A stretch of 60,000 bases of DNA from Liolophura sinensis (lineage: Eukaryota > Mollusca > Polyplacophora > Chitonida > Chitonidae). How positions within the stretch are numbered: the first letter of the stretch is position 1; every line of letters starts with the position of its first letter. Under the pieces are notes generated by a model. It did no database searches. It was not told the DNA's origin and was given only the letters and a program-made list of their open reading frames with translations. Positions 1 through 11,500 of the stretch are shown here, piece after piece. The stretch lies in the NCBI RefSeq assembly GCF_032854445.1, contig NC_088295.1, positions 71,888,028 through 71,948,027 on the forward strand, in the 5' to 3' direction. Position numbers and translations under genes: made by a program.

Positions 1-550
1 GTTCTAAAAACATCAACGGAGAATTGTATGTATTTTGATTTAAAATTAAGTAATTATGAATTCTTCATAATACTTTAGATCGGGCAAAAAAAACGGAACA
101 AGAATGTGAGTTCTTTGCTGACGAGGCCGTCATCTGCGGACCATCAACGAACATCTTCGTACTGAGGTATGTTTTATTAAGCAATTTCCACCCGGGACAT
201 TGCACACATCAGGTTCACATGTTATGAAATTTCTATTGGAAAGTATCGCTTTAATATCATAGAGACTGATAAGGTTTATCATGCAGGTATTATATAAATC
301 CATTGTCCATGACTCCGCTTTATGCAACCCCTCTATATATGCAAATCAGTTATATTGGCATTTCTTTATGTAGTACACATATCGTCCGTGTAAGCAATAT
401 CACTATGTATATATGGCGAACAGAACGATGATATTGAATAAATAATTAAGTATCTGCTGAAACATTTTTGGTTTGTGAGATATATGCATGTAAAGGCTAA
501 GCAATGTTGTTTTACCAGATCGTTACAAGTGCACATCTCCTCTGTTTCAG

Positions 551-694
551 ATTCTGTCGTTGAAAGAAGCGAAACGCAGGCGCCGCAGCGCCAAGAAGCA
601 ACGGAACCGACCTCTCAGCAACCAGTTAACATCGAGTATTACCGAGTTAGAGAATGCGGAGGGAGGAGGCGACGAAGCGAGCGATAAAGAATAG
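551..694 (+). CDS. Probable last coding exon of an unidentified gene entering from the left
   Basis: A pyrimidine-rich tract ending in CAG at 548-550 looks like a splice acceptor. From 551 one frame stays open for 47 codons to TAG at 692-694, and a canonical AATAAA follows about 50 bases later. The peptide starts ILSLKEAKRRRRSAKKQ, a strongly basic run that could be a nuclear-localisation or nucleic-acid-binding segment. It continues with a polar stretch and ends in an acidic tail (GGGDEASDKE). I do not recognise the family. A second frame is also open across most of this exon, ending in TAA at 685-687 (peptide with QAPQRQEATEPTSQQP), so the true phase depends on the upstream exon outside the window. 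I prefer the first frame because the basic block followed by an acidic tail looks protein-like. This is a judgement, not proof. Confidence 0.5.
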   Translation: MLSLKEAKRRRRSAKKQRNRPLSNQLTSSITELENAEGGGDEASDKE

Positions 695-744
695 AAAACC
701 AGCTTTAGACATTTCCTAACAATCACGTATATGTATTTATTACA

Positions 745-750
745 AATAAA
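745..750 (+). promoter_or_regulatory. Polyadenylation signal AATAAA
   Basis: A canonical AATAAA hexamer lies about 50 bases after the stop codon of the 551-694 exon. This spacing is normal for a compact 3' UTR and supports the exon being terminal. Confidence 0.5.
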
Positions 751-1289
751 TTACTTCAACACAATGCAACAAATGATCTGTGTGATTTAATTTAAACGTG
801 TTATTAGAACTTTCTTGTGAACTACGGGTGAGAGGAACATCTCCACTATATATCGCTCCATGCATGAAATTGACTTCAATTACACTTTCCCTTGACTTAT
901 CAATCAAACCACCGGAAGCCTATTGGTATCATGTTGAAAAAGTGGTGGGGAACGGCGAATTTTCGTTTTTCTCATCTCGATATTTCGGCTCTCTTGTCTC
1001 AAAATTCTGACACTATTGTCTCCAAAGTTCGATTCTCGTAACATCTTGATATAAATTACGTTAATTTTGACTTTTCTGTGACGAGATAGTTCCATATTCA
1101 TTTATACATATCCTGTATGTGGAACTGTGTGTTTTATTTCCATCTGTATGTTCGGTTATGCTGTCCAGATAGTCATCTCTGCCCAGTACAGGGACGTGGA
1201 GTCATCAAGTCAACGAATAGACCTAAGTTAAAATTCCTGGGCATTGTTGGGCATTATATACAAGTAAAACGACCTCGGACGGTAAGGCG

Positions 1290-1412
1290 GAGAATCGGTA
1301 TCAGAGAGATACGATAAGAAAGTGCAAATTTCAATATCCCATCACAGTTCTGTACAGTTCCAAACCAAAAGTATAAAACTTGGTCAAATCGGCCTATAAA
1401 AGTTATATGGCC
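1290..1412 (+). repeat. Dispersed repeat P, copy 1, left part
   Basis: This segment (ATACGATAAGAAAGTGCAAA onward, ending near AAAGTTATATGGCC) matches 33296-33425 closely by eye, in the same orientation. At 33.4 kb it runs straight into the sequence that here lies at 3255 onward. Copy 1 is therefore split by about 1.85 kb of extra DNA. Confidence 0.7.
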
Positions 1413-1765
1413 ATAAAAGAGATGGTTGCTTAGTAAGAACCCACCAAAAATGCACTCCCGATCAAAAAGGCCAATATTTCCTTCAAAACGAGGCACAGTG
1501 TCTTTAATTTACAATATGTAGATTAATGTTAACCAGAAAAATATCTTCACTGAATCTTTTATTTGTGTATTTCTACGTGCTGTCAAAGTTTCGTTCTGGT
1601 TAACGTATGCCTTCAAATGTAATAAAATAAACTTTATAACGTTATCAGATTCGTCATATATTTTGGAAAGTTTAAAATTCGTTTTTCGGCATCCGGAATT
1701 TTTCGTAGTACTGTGAACTAACCAAGTCATTATGGAGATCAGGTTGCATTTCTGGAAAGAGTTCG

Positions 1766-1767
<2 letters not shown>

Positions 1768-1830
<63 letters not shown>
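1768..1830 (+). repeat. (TC)n microsatellite
   Basis: A nearly pure TC dinucleotide run of about 28 repeats, ending with one G interruption. It lies inside the DNA that splits repeat P. Confidence 0.97.
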
Positions 1831-2291
1831 TTTTATTCTGGCAACATACTTTTGTGTGACATAAGATATGGACTAACTTACTGACTGACAGATGGATATA
1901 ATATTATTGGCGTCCATTCACTGGAATTATTCACTCCAAAGCAATACAACAGCATCGATTACAGTTCATGGCAAAACCACACAAAAGGTAGGCACAGAAA
2001 AACACAGTTCATACCAACAGCACATAAACACAAATGTAAACCAGAAACATGCAGAGTGGAATTCTGATCATGCAAAGCAATAATAAAACACACCATTATA
2101 CACAAAGCAGTATTTCACGCAAAAAAGAAATCGAAACAAGATTACAGCTCATGACAAAAGGCACAAGTATGTTAAACCAAAAGCATGCAGAGAGTAATTA
2201 TGGCTTTGCGACTGAACATCACACCACCAGCATCTCCAAAAAAAAAAAAAAAAAAATACAAAACATTATTAGCACCATGCAAAAACCAAAA

Positions 2292-3150
2292 TTAGCACAG
2301 TACGGAACTGTAGTAGCCAAGTGCTTGGAACACTTTTTGCATGTGTCTTACCGGCTTAAGCACAGATTCCATATACGGTCTACGCACCCCTGCACAAATG
2401 AGATCATGAAAAAGTTTAGTTCTTTCGGTTGTAAACCTGTTGCATTTAAACAAAAAATGTTCAACAGTTTCTTCAACAAGACACCTTTGATACAGGCTCG
2501 AATCACCTAATTTAAACCTGTGGAGATATGAATTTAATGGGATACGGCCTGTTTGTAATCTATAAAACATAACTTCGGCTCTACGTGATGGGAATGTTAA
2601 CAAAGGAGAGGAAACTCTGGGGTTGAATTGAAAAAAGAACCTTCCTTTCCAAGAGCTTTCCCGCTGACTCTGCCACAGACCAATAAAATATGACTGCATG
2701 GTGCTAATAATGTCTGATGGTGTAAAACTAATATTTCGGGTGACACTCGTGCAAGCAAGAGCTTGTTTTGCTAGGAAATCTGTCAATTCATTTCCAGCTG
2801 TACCAGCATGTACAGGGATCCAACCAAGACTGATATTAACTCCTTTAAAATGTAGTACTGTACACATATGTAATACCTCTAAAACCATGGATCAGAATAC
2901 ACTCCAAATGAAGTTTCTTATGGCTTGTAAAGCACTTAAAGTATCCGTAAAAATAACAACATTATTCGGATTAAAGTCCAGCACAAAATATGTTGATGTT
3001 AAAATGGCCATAGGTTCGGCAGCAAATGCTGAACTGAAATCGGATAACCGGAAGCTTTTATCATACGTCAATTCTGGGACAAAACTGCTGCCCAACTTTG
3101 CCACTCTCTGGACATTTGAAAGCATCCGTGTAAATATTCAGTGTTTGAAT
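2292..3150 (-). pseudogene. Dead non-LTR retrotransposon fragment: RNase H domain and C-terminal tail
   Basis: Read on the minus strand, this is the C-terminal part of a LINE polyprotein carrying an RNase H domain, as found in I/Jockey-like clades. Visible motifs in order are a start-of-domain YTD near 3130-3145 (in a different frame from the rest), an AEPMAI segment (the usual catalytic Glu), FTDTLSALQAI (second Asp), and WIPVHAGTAGNELTD (the HxGxxGNExxD signature). After the domain comes a Cys/His-containing tail (RCLVEETVEHFLFKC) typical of such elements. The copy is broken: an in-frame TGA at 2892-2894 separates the FTD and HAG motifs, and a frameshift lies near the first Asp motif. I see no reverse transcriptase, so it is 5'-truncated, as is common for LINE copies. 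It is certainly inactive. Confidence 0.8.
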
Positions 3151-3254
3151 TTTTCGCAGACGTAACTCATTACAAAGGATTTCATGACATTTACAGGATC
3201 AAACATATAGGCTGTCATGCAGGTCTTGTTAAGTTATGGTATTACGTAACGTGT

Positions 3255-3715
3255 GGCAACCAGAGCGAAGTCATACGTGAATCCTTGTTGAGAGCACATG
3301 TGGTCCTCTAGCTATTGTGAACTTTAACACGTTATGCGTAGCGGTAGTATAAGGCTGAACATTTGTTATATATGTATTTAATTGATTGGTGCAAAACTGC
3401 GTGTTCATCAATTTTTCGGAAAGTCACATTTATGATGCAGTGATTCCACTCTACAGTGTCCGATACAAAAAAAGATATTTCAGTGCCACTAGAGCAGTCA
3501 ACCAATTTTCGATTTTATGACCTACAGGTTGCTTAAATGTATGTTTGGTGCTTTATCAATCGCGTGCTTGCCATATTGGAAAAGAAGAGTAAAACAGAAC
3601 TGAAAAAGAAGCAGCCTGACGAGTGTGTCTGTAGCTGTCACTCACAGCAAGTCATTTTCGCTTCTTGAGGTGGGCACTTTCTTGCACTGGGGCTGATTCC
3701 CCGCATTACCATACC
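3255..3715 (+). repeat. Dispersed repeat P, copy 1, right part
   Basis: From CATACGTGAATCC to about CACTGGGGCTGATTCCCC this matches 33450-33880 almost base for base in long blocks, for example around GGAAAAGAAGAGTAAAACAG. It carries no open frame of its own. The family is not recognised. Confidence 0.72.
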
Positions 3716-3734
3716 GGGTCCTTTCTGGAACAAG

Positions 3735-4245
3735 GCATTGACAGGGGTGCATACAAATACACATTAAAGGAAAAGAGTCCAAATGTCGCTACTGGTCCTA
3801 ATTTTAAAGATTATAACCTGTTTAAACAGTATACTCGGGTTCCTGAGAAACGTTTGAATGACGTTAACTTCACCCAAAACAATATATTTACTACCATGAC
3901 CGATCTCCAACCGCCCGCCCGGTACAGATCAGCGGGTGTTTTCATAGATGGCCAACCCAAGCCTAACTGGCCTAAAAACCTGGGCAGTTGTATCAAAACG
4001 ATGTCATTTTCGAGATGGATTCTAGCTCCGCAGATGCAAGTATACTGTCGTATCAGTCTCAGCCCATAATGGATGACGTTGAAGTTCCTATTTACGACAC
4101 AGACATTTCTGGCCAGACTTCACATTCCGAATATTCAGGCGTTGAATTTGACCGTTGTCCAGGCATTTCCAACAGCGCGGACTTACTGATAAGCTTTAGG
4201 TTTATCCTGTGTTACACTGTACATTTCGTTTATCTTAAGATTTAA
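3735..4245 (+). other. Coding-like segment in two frames, family unknown
   Basis: One frame running to 4069 encodes a soluble, protein-like stretch of about 85 residues (KEKSPNVATGPNFKDYNLF, then LQPPARYRSAGVFIDG). Near 3987 the coding-like character moves to another frame. There, after a possible acceptor (CTGGGCAG at 3980-3987), an acidic Ser-rich peptide follows (MDSSSADASILSYQSQ, then DVEVPIYDTDISGQ) until about 4200. This could be two exons, a frameshifted pseudogene, or chance. No start context, donor site or known domain was found, and I do not recognise either peptide. It begins directly after repeat P, so it might be the flank of a mobile element. Confidence 0.25.
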
Positions 4246-5637
4246 TATTTGTTTACTATTCTTTCCCTCTGTCCACTTCACAATAAATATCATCCTATTC
4301 CTTGGGGGATTCTGAATTCACACCTACATCACATGTATATATGCGATAAGAACTACCGGTACATGTTATTGTCGGGCATTCCGTACAACCTATACATATA
4401 GGGTTATATATACATAGTCGCGTACACTGTAAATACAAGAACATGTGCGATATGAACATGTGCGATATGGCATTAATGCACAGAGATTTACTACCCATCA
4501 CTTTTAAGTTCAGTTAATAGGATTTTATAACTATTGTGTGCAGGTGCCGTTGTGGAAATTCAGCTGCATTCTTCTCGTAGCTTTAAGCTATATAAAGTCG
4601 AAAGCAGATACGGCTCTTTTTGGTAGGTACAAAACCCTTCCGTTTGCTGTAAATCCATGCTTTCCTGATATTCAAATCGTCTGGAATTTGAAAAAAAAAT
4701 AACTTCTTCGACCACTTGTTTCTTCAGTCGTGTGCAGAAGAGCAAACCATTCCGTGGAGAAATACAATATGCTGGTTGTCACTCTTGTAGTTTTTTTTAA
4801 CACTGAACTAAGCGGCGAAGCTCTGTCAGCTCGTAAAGGTCGGACTTGTGTGACGTAATACGGCGGAGACTACCGAGTATTGGAGGAAAAAATGCATAAA
4901 ACCAGTCAAAATTATCTAGTCATTTTAAGTCCCATATTACTCAGATTAATGTACCTATTTTCAATAATTTTTACACTCAGCTTAACAATGTATACAGGGT
5001 TATAGCTAATTATGAATAAGTAATAAATGTGGACACTAATCCTTTAAGTGTGTGCAAGTCTCTCTCGAGATTTCTGAACAAAAAGGTTGGACGAAATTTT
5101 AAGAAAATTTTTGCCCTGTTTTGCTCCAATTAGTTTTACAGACTGACTTTGACAGAATTGTTCTGGAGCTATAATCTGTTTTAGATGATAAATAATAAGG
5201 GATTAGTCTTACATCTATATATTAAAAAAGTGTTTCTACCTTCATACAACGTTTACCTGACTGTGATGTCAACATATCTATGTGTGGCGAAAGAGAATCT
5301 CAGAATACAACTATATACTATATAATATATATGTATATTGTAGCCGTCTAGTAGTACTACATGTAGGATTCTGTATCTGGCGCTGACTTCTAATCGACTG
5401 TGTCCGAAGAATGATCAATTTACTATTTGACACAATCCTACCTTAATATTGAGCTGCTTCAATTTTCACTGTGTGGAGGTGGCTAATGACAAATGTTGTG
5501 TCGCTGCATGGAGTGTTGTGTTGGAATCTAGCTTGGAGATTATTGACTCTGTTGGTTCTGCTGGTGATTGGTTTTATGTCTATGTCAGTTATCCCAGGCA
5601 CAACTCCTACTGAAATATTGAAATATATCATATTTAT

Positions 5638-5638
<1 letters not shown>

Positions 5639-5669
<31 letters not shown>

Positions 5670-5686
5670 TACACACACACACACAC

Positions 5687-5764
<78 letters not shown>
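5639..5764 (+). repeat. Compound (CA)n-(TA)n microsatellite
   Basis: Alternating blocks of CA and TA dinucleotides end in a pure TA run of about 22 repeats. Long TA tracts can extrude cruciforms and are copy-number unstable. The open frames across it (Thr/His or Tyr/Ile repeats) are artefacts of the repeat. Confidence 0.97.
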
Positions 5765-5766
<2 letters not shown>

Positions 5767-6636
5767 TGTTTACAATTCTGTAAAATTACGTAAAAATATA
5801 CAAATCTTTCCTTTGCTGCCATGATTTAATTCTAGTGTATTACGTTTGATAGCTAAAGCTTCTTTAAAGCAGAACCCCACTAAATGTTCCCTAAACACAA
5901 TATCTATGCTATGTTAGTGTCTATATCGTAAATAAGCCTATGTATTCCTTACTGTAGGCCTACATATTTCCTGATGATGGCGCAAACATAGTGACCGAAA
6001 CGTAGACTAATATGATTTCAGTATTCGGAGTTACTTTCTTTCTGTTTTATGCAAAACTGATCTGTGGAACCACTGGATTCTGTAAGAAGGCTATATAACC
6101 AATATATAGTATTCTTATGCAACATTTAATTACACACAAACTTTTTTTTTGTTTTTCAAATCTCCAAATGGTTTAAAAGACAAAAAAAGCACGAGAGACA
6201 CCAATATATAGTCATCAATTTGTTCTGATGATAAAGATAACAGAATTTAAGCTGGAAATTCCTGAACCATGAATGCAGAACTTTCCAACGTAGTCACACC
6301 AAAGACAACATTTAGACAGGACAGCAAATACAAGTGAACATGTGTAAACTAAAACTTGTGCGTGCTATATATGGAGTTTAGGTCAACTTTTCACATGTGC
6401 GCTATGCATATGTCAGAAAGTGTTGTCAGTAACTTGGCAAATGTTTGTGGCCTGCCCAGGCCTTTCCGCGCGATGTCTTCCATTGAAACTCACCGTCATT
6501 TTTGCCGCTAGTTCCTGAATTCACTGTTTATTGATTTTTAGATCAATAAACTACTTACACTACCCAAGTAGGCTATAGGCCTATAACCTATGTTACAGGA
6601 TTGCGACAAGACTTACAGAATTGCGACAAGACTTCC

Positions 6637-6711
<75 letters not shown>
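6637..6711 (+). repeat. A-run followed by a (TA)n microsatellite
   Basis: About nine A residues are followed by roughly 33 TA repeats. No gene is nearby. Confidence 0.97.
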
Positions 6712-6714
<3 letters not shown>

Positions 6715-8215
6715 AAAACGTGGAAATTTTCATCGATGTTCATATACATTTGCATGAAGTTGAAATAAATGCTACAAGCTTGTCTACATGTACATCTAGC
6801 AGATACCTAGAGTGTATCAACCAATGAAATCGCATATTTCCGAGACATATTCAACCAATCGAATACAAGCATTTCCTTGAGTGAGGACCTGTAATAACAG
6901 GAAAAGGATCGTGAAAACGTGGACCCTAAGCCGCTGACAGCAGGCAGACGAGGTAAAATAAAGCAGAAAGAATTGTCTGTGGCATGTAATTTGACGTCTG
7001 ACTGGTTAATCTGTGTTTGATTCTCTGTGATCAACATTTTGTCACGGCCACTCCATGAAGCTGTCCGTTCTTCTCTTTGAACATCAGCTGTAGAGTTCAA
7101 CTTCAACGCTGACAGCTGTTGAAGATGTGATAAAATAATGACCAAGAGACGACTTTTTGAGAGATCGGGGTCGTGATTAGTCTATCAAGACCAATGTCAT
7201 CAGTAAAGTGATCTTAAGGTCTGAACTGATTTTGGCCATGTGATAGAATAGATTATACCAACGTGTTGGCATTAAATCATTAAGCTGATCACCACAATCA
7301 TGAACAGGAAGGGCCGAATATCCTACGCCCATTATGGCTCCATGGTCGGCGTATAGCGTACCCACCATGGTACCATCGTGGCCGGAGAATCCGAGCATGA
7401 TTTTACATCAACATAACTGCTAGATGTATATGTTCTTGGGACGAGTCAGCATGAAAACTCCACTACAATGTAACTATATATTTAGATGCCTGCAGATTAT
7501 TTACTGCAGCTAATGATGACGTCACAACATCATTGGTCTATGTTCCCAGTCTATACAGGCATGTACGTTTAAAGTCTATGTTGTATTAATACAGTATATG
7601 CTTGGTGTATGCATGCACAATAGTCCCAATTAGTAGGCTACAAACAATGGTGCTACAAACTCACATATTGCATGAAATTGTCGAGTAGGAAGAAATACTC
7701 GTCAATGCATGGAGACAGGACGAATTTGTCGTAATTAAGTTTGTTACAAACACTGCATGAACACTGGCAAATTTTATTCAGGATGATATGCCTGTGATGG
7801 GCCCATCAAGACCATACAATGGTGTCACATTGACAGGAAGTTGTGGATCGGGGTCTGCACTTGATGGCTGGCCACAATGGGCATAGGATATTTGGCTAGA
7901 ATTCCGCTGTACTGTACCTGTGTCTTTGGTGTAACCTACTTCTCAGATGTTCATTGTGGAAAGCACTCTTCAGTGAAACTTTACTAGTCCCGAGAAGAAT
8001 TAATGATATATATAGACATACTGTATAAAAGATAATGTGACTCATTTGTGTGTGTCCAAAGGTTGAATATGCAACAAAAAGCTGTATCCTACGCTTTTTA
8101 TATTGTGGTAAGATCTTCTATTGGCTGATCTGTGTAAAAAGTTTGGGATACTTATTTTTTTTAAGTAAGGCGCACTATAAACATGCCAGAGGGTATTGTG
8201 ATTCTTTAACAACAA

Positions 8216-8430
8216 ACCCTAATTCCTCAACATTTTTGCGTATAAAAAGATCAACTTTCAGTGCAATTTATGGAAACTTTTAATTTGACTTTAAAGACAG
8301 AGCTACATTGATTGGACTGGCCAGTTTCAGGGCTTCACAAAATGTACAACTATATCAGTCAGCCTCAGAATATGCTTGATTGAAGACCTTGCAAACGTGA
8401 AAATTTTGAAGAGTTAGAGCACCAGTACTA
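8216..8430 (+). repeat. Dispersed repeat Q, copy 1, just upstream of CDK5RAP3
   Basis: Matches 15397-15622 in the same orientation; a shared core is GGCCAGTTTCAGGGCTTCAC. It ends about 125 bases before the CDK5RAP3 start codon, so it lies in the presumed promoter or 5' UTR region. The family is not recognised. Confidence 0.7.
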
Positions 8431-8555
8431 TATGATCAGAATGTTTTTGAAATTGAGCATTCTTTAATAAAGCTTGTTTGACAGCCATGGTGTCACTTAA
8501 GCTCAGTATTTATTCATTCTTCCAGAAAAACATCCAAATGTCATCACAAAACAAT

Positions 8556-11500
8556 ATGGAGAATTTGCCGATTGATATTCATTACAACAAACTGCTAGGT
8601 AAGTATAACCCATTGGTGATACAACTACGTACATGTATAGAATGAAATTCCCAGTGTAATCCCTATGTGTATTAAATGCACATAAGGAAACCAATAAATT
8701 ATAATAAATCTTCCAGTTCATCCATAAAACTGACACCCACCGAATGACTCCTTGTTATCATATGGCTGAAAAAATACAACACAAAAACCCAAGCACACAT
8801 ACATGTACATAAAACTGACAGCCGGTTTTAGAAAAACTGTGTAAGTATTGCATTAAAGTGAAAGAAAGCCAAAATATGAAGTAAGGTTCATCATGCAGAC
8901 AAATGAAAGCTATGCGTAAAAATACTGAAATTTTATTTTTCTGATTTTCTTAAGAGTGGTGAAAGGCATTCAGATATTTGCAGACTATGGAGTGCTTTAT
9001 GAGCCATACTGATGGTATCTAGGAACTGTGATGTCACATCATCTTTTTTTTCCCTGATATTCACCAGAAGGAAGGAATTTTTGTGAACATTATTTCAGTA
9101 ATTTTTTACTTGTGGGTAAAAAGAGCTGTTCCAATGTTCAGTGTGGTGATTTGAGTTGGAAAAACTCCCTGTGACATCATATTTCCTAACTCGGATAGTA
9201 CGGTCCATAAAGCCCACCTTAGAATTCAAATGTTAGAACGCCTTTAACTTATTTAACAAAAACATAAAAAAATTAATTGAAAATGAATTTATGCATAGTT
9301 TGAAGTGGCCTGTTTAGTGATGCCTAGTTCAATTCATAGAGGTCTTTTCCTTTAATAAATAATTATATTTGAAGGTAAGGTCTGTTGAGACAAAGTAATA
9401 GATCTTGTAAGTTGTAATGTGTTGGTTGAACCATACTTCATGAAGTTGAATGGACTGAATATTGCACATTTCTTTTTGGGCTAATTGTACAGACTGGTTG
9501 ATCAGTAGACGACACTGCTCCCAGCAGTGGCAGTCAACAGCACTTACCATTCGAGAGAAGATCAACTTGGCTATACAAGACATGCCCCCGGTGGAAGAAA
9601 TTACCAAACTGCTTCAGGGAACATGTAAGACATTGTTATTTTTCTTGTGGTTTTAGCTGTTAAAATGCTGGTTGGCGGTTGTTAGTGTGGTTTTACGGTT
9701 GCAAAGGTTGTTAGGATCTGTGGCCAGTTTCATGAAGCTAAGTAAACTCTCAACTACCAAGGCAACTTATGTTGTAGAGATATAAAGTGCACTTCGCTAA
9801 GGGCACCTTAACACTAAGTATGCTTCATGAAACTGGCCCCAGAACTTCATTACTGAATGCAGGAATAATTTCTTATAGATATGACAGAATTTGTGTATTA
9901 TTATCTTTTCTCTTCATTCAAACGTTAATCTAAACATGTAAGGCAGTATTTCTATAATGTTTTACTCATATTAAAAGGTTGAGTGGTTTGTGATATTGTT
10001 TTCTTTATTCAGATATCAACTATTTTCACTGTAAGAAGATTGCAGATTTATTAAAGAGTACTGACTCAGGAGCTAAAAACATATTTGGACAGTATTCTTC
10101 ACAGAAAATGAAGGTGAGGATTTTACAGTTATCTCTGTCTAAAATATTTCTGGACTTCCTTAATTGTTATCCAATAAGTGCATTTCAGTTCTCATTATTA
10201 GAGATACTTTTGTGACTTGAAACTGTTTTTTTATTGCTAAAATGTAGACCTGACTAAAATTCAAAGAAACAGAATGTTCATAGGTTTAAAGGTTGAAAAG
10301 TCATGGTTGAAAGAATTAATCATGATGTATCCCTGAATGCTAAATCCTGTAATAAATTGTGTGTTACCTTCCATAAGACATGAAACCTTAGTTTACAAGT
10401 TTACATGTTTATCTTTATGTTATGGTTACAAAACATTTGTCTGAGTTTTCCATAATAAAATATCGTATGATTTATTTCCAGGATTGGCAAGAAATTCTGA
10501 AGTTGTATGAAAAAGATGGTGTATATTTGGGTAAGTTTTGAATGCTGTTTGAAAACAGGTGCAACATTTGAAGAATAGATATGTGAAAGAAATGACCAAT
10601 AATTGGATTTGGATGTGAATTGTTTTGGATTTGTATTTAGTTTTGTTAATTATCACCCCTGATATTTTCCTGATGGATTGATCAATGTTTTTTCTTCCAG
10701 CTGAGGCAGCCCAATTATTAACGCGGAATGTGAACTATGAAATTCCTGCCCTGAAGAAACAGATTGGGAAATGCCAGCAGATTCAGACAGTGAGTGTATA
10801 GACAGAATGTTTATCCTTCATAGGCCATTGCTGTGTTCAAAAGTGTGTTGTGAATTCAGTCAGGTACATGTATTAGTAATAAATTACCTCTGACTAAACT
10901 TTCATTTGCCACACATGGATTCTGTGTTGACAACAATTGGGTAAACTTTCGTAGACTTGCACTTCAGAGTATTAAATAGTAAAATAATGTTGTCAAATTT
11001 CAAAGTTTCCATAAGTCATCTGTAGAACTAATAAATATTTGTGTAACTTTCACAAGCTGTTATTTATTTCTGTCTTATCATATATACATGTTTACTTACT
11101 CTGTTGACCGTCTTACAGGAAGGTGAGAGAAAGGAGTCAGAATATATCAGCAATGCAGCTAAATTAAAGAAAGAGTACAATGACACCTGTAAACAGATGG
11201 GAATAGAGGTTTGTAGCAATGCCTAATTCAGCTGATAGCTTCATGTTATACCCTGATACCTGATTGGTTATACACAGTTATATTATACCCTGATACCTGA
11301 TTGGTTATACACAGTTATATTATACCCTGATACCTGATTGGTTATACACAGTTATATTATACCCTGATACCTGATTGGTTATACACAGTTATATTATACC
11401 CTGATACCTGATTGGTTATACACAGTTATATTATACCCTGATACCTGCTTGGTTATACACAGTTATATTATACCCTGATACCTGCTTGGTTATACACAGT

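Larger units (their letters stand above)
751..8215. other. Intergenic DNA around the repeats of the left 8 kb
   Basis: Apart from the repeats, LINE fragment and coding-like segment listed separately, I see no supportable gene in this interval. At 1900-2220 two loosely similar stretches of about 190 bases lie in tandem (both contain ATTACAG..TCATG..AAAA). The remainder, including 4246-5638, 5765-6636 and 6712-8215, is AT-rich unique sequence with only short chance frames. Confidence 0.5.

Noticed and set aside
5443-5824. Frames encoding Thr/His, Cys/Val and Tyr/Ile runs
   Set aside because: They are translations of the CA and TA microsatellites.
7177-7398. Minus-strand frame of 73 codons beginning MLGFSGHDGTMVG
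   Set aside because: It looks mildly protein-like, and SGHDGT recalls a histidine acid phosphatase motif. No other family landmark, splice site or neighbouring exon supports it.
7790-7900. Minus-strand open stretch with SADPDPQLPVNVTPLYGLDG
   Set aside because: Short, without a firm donor or start and with no recognised family. Chance is likely.
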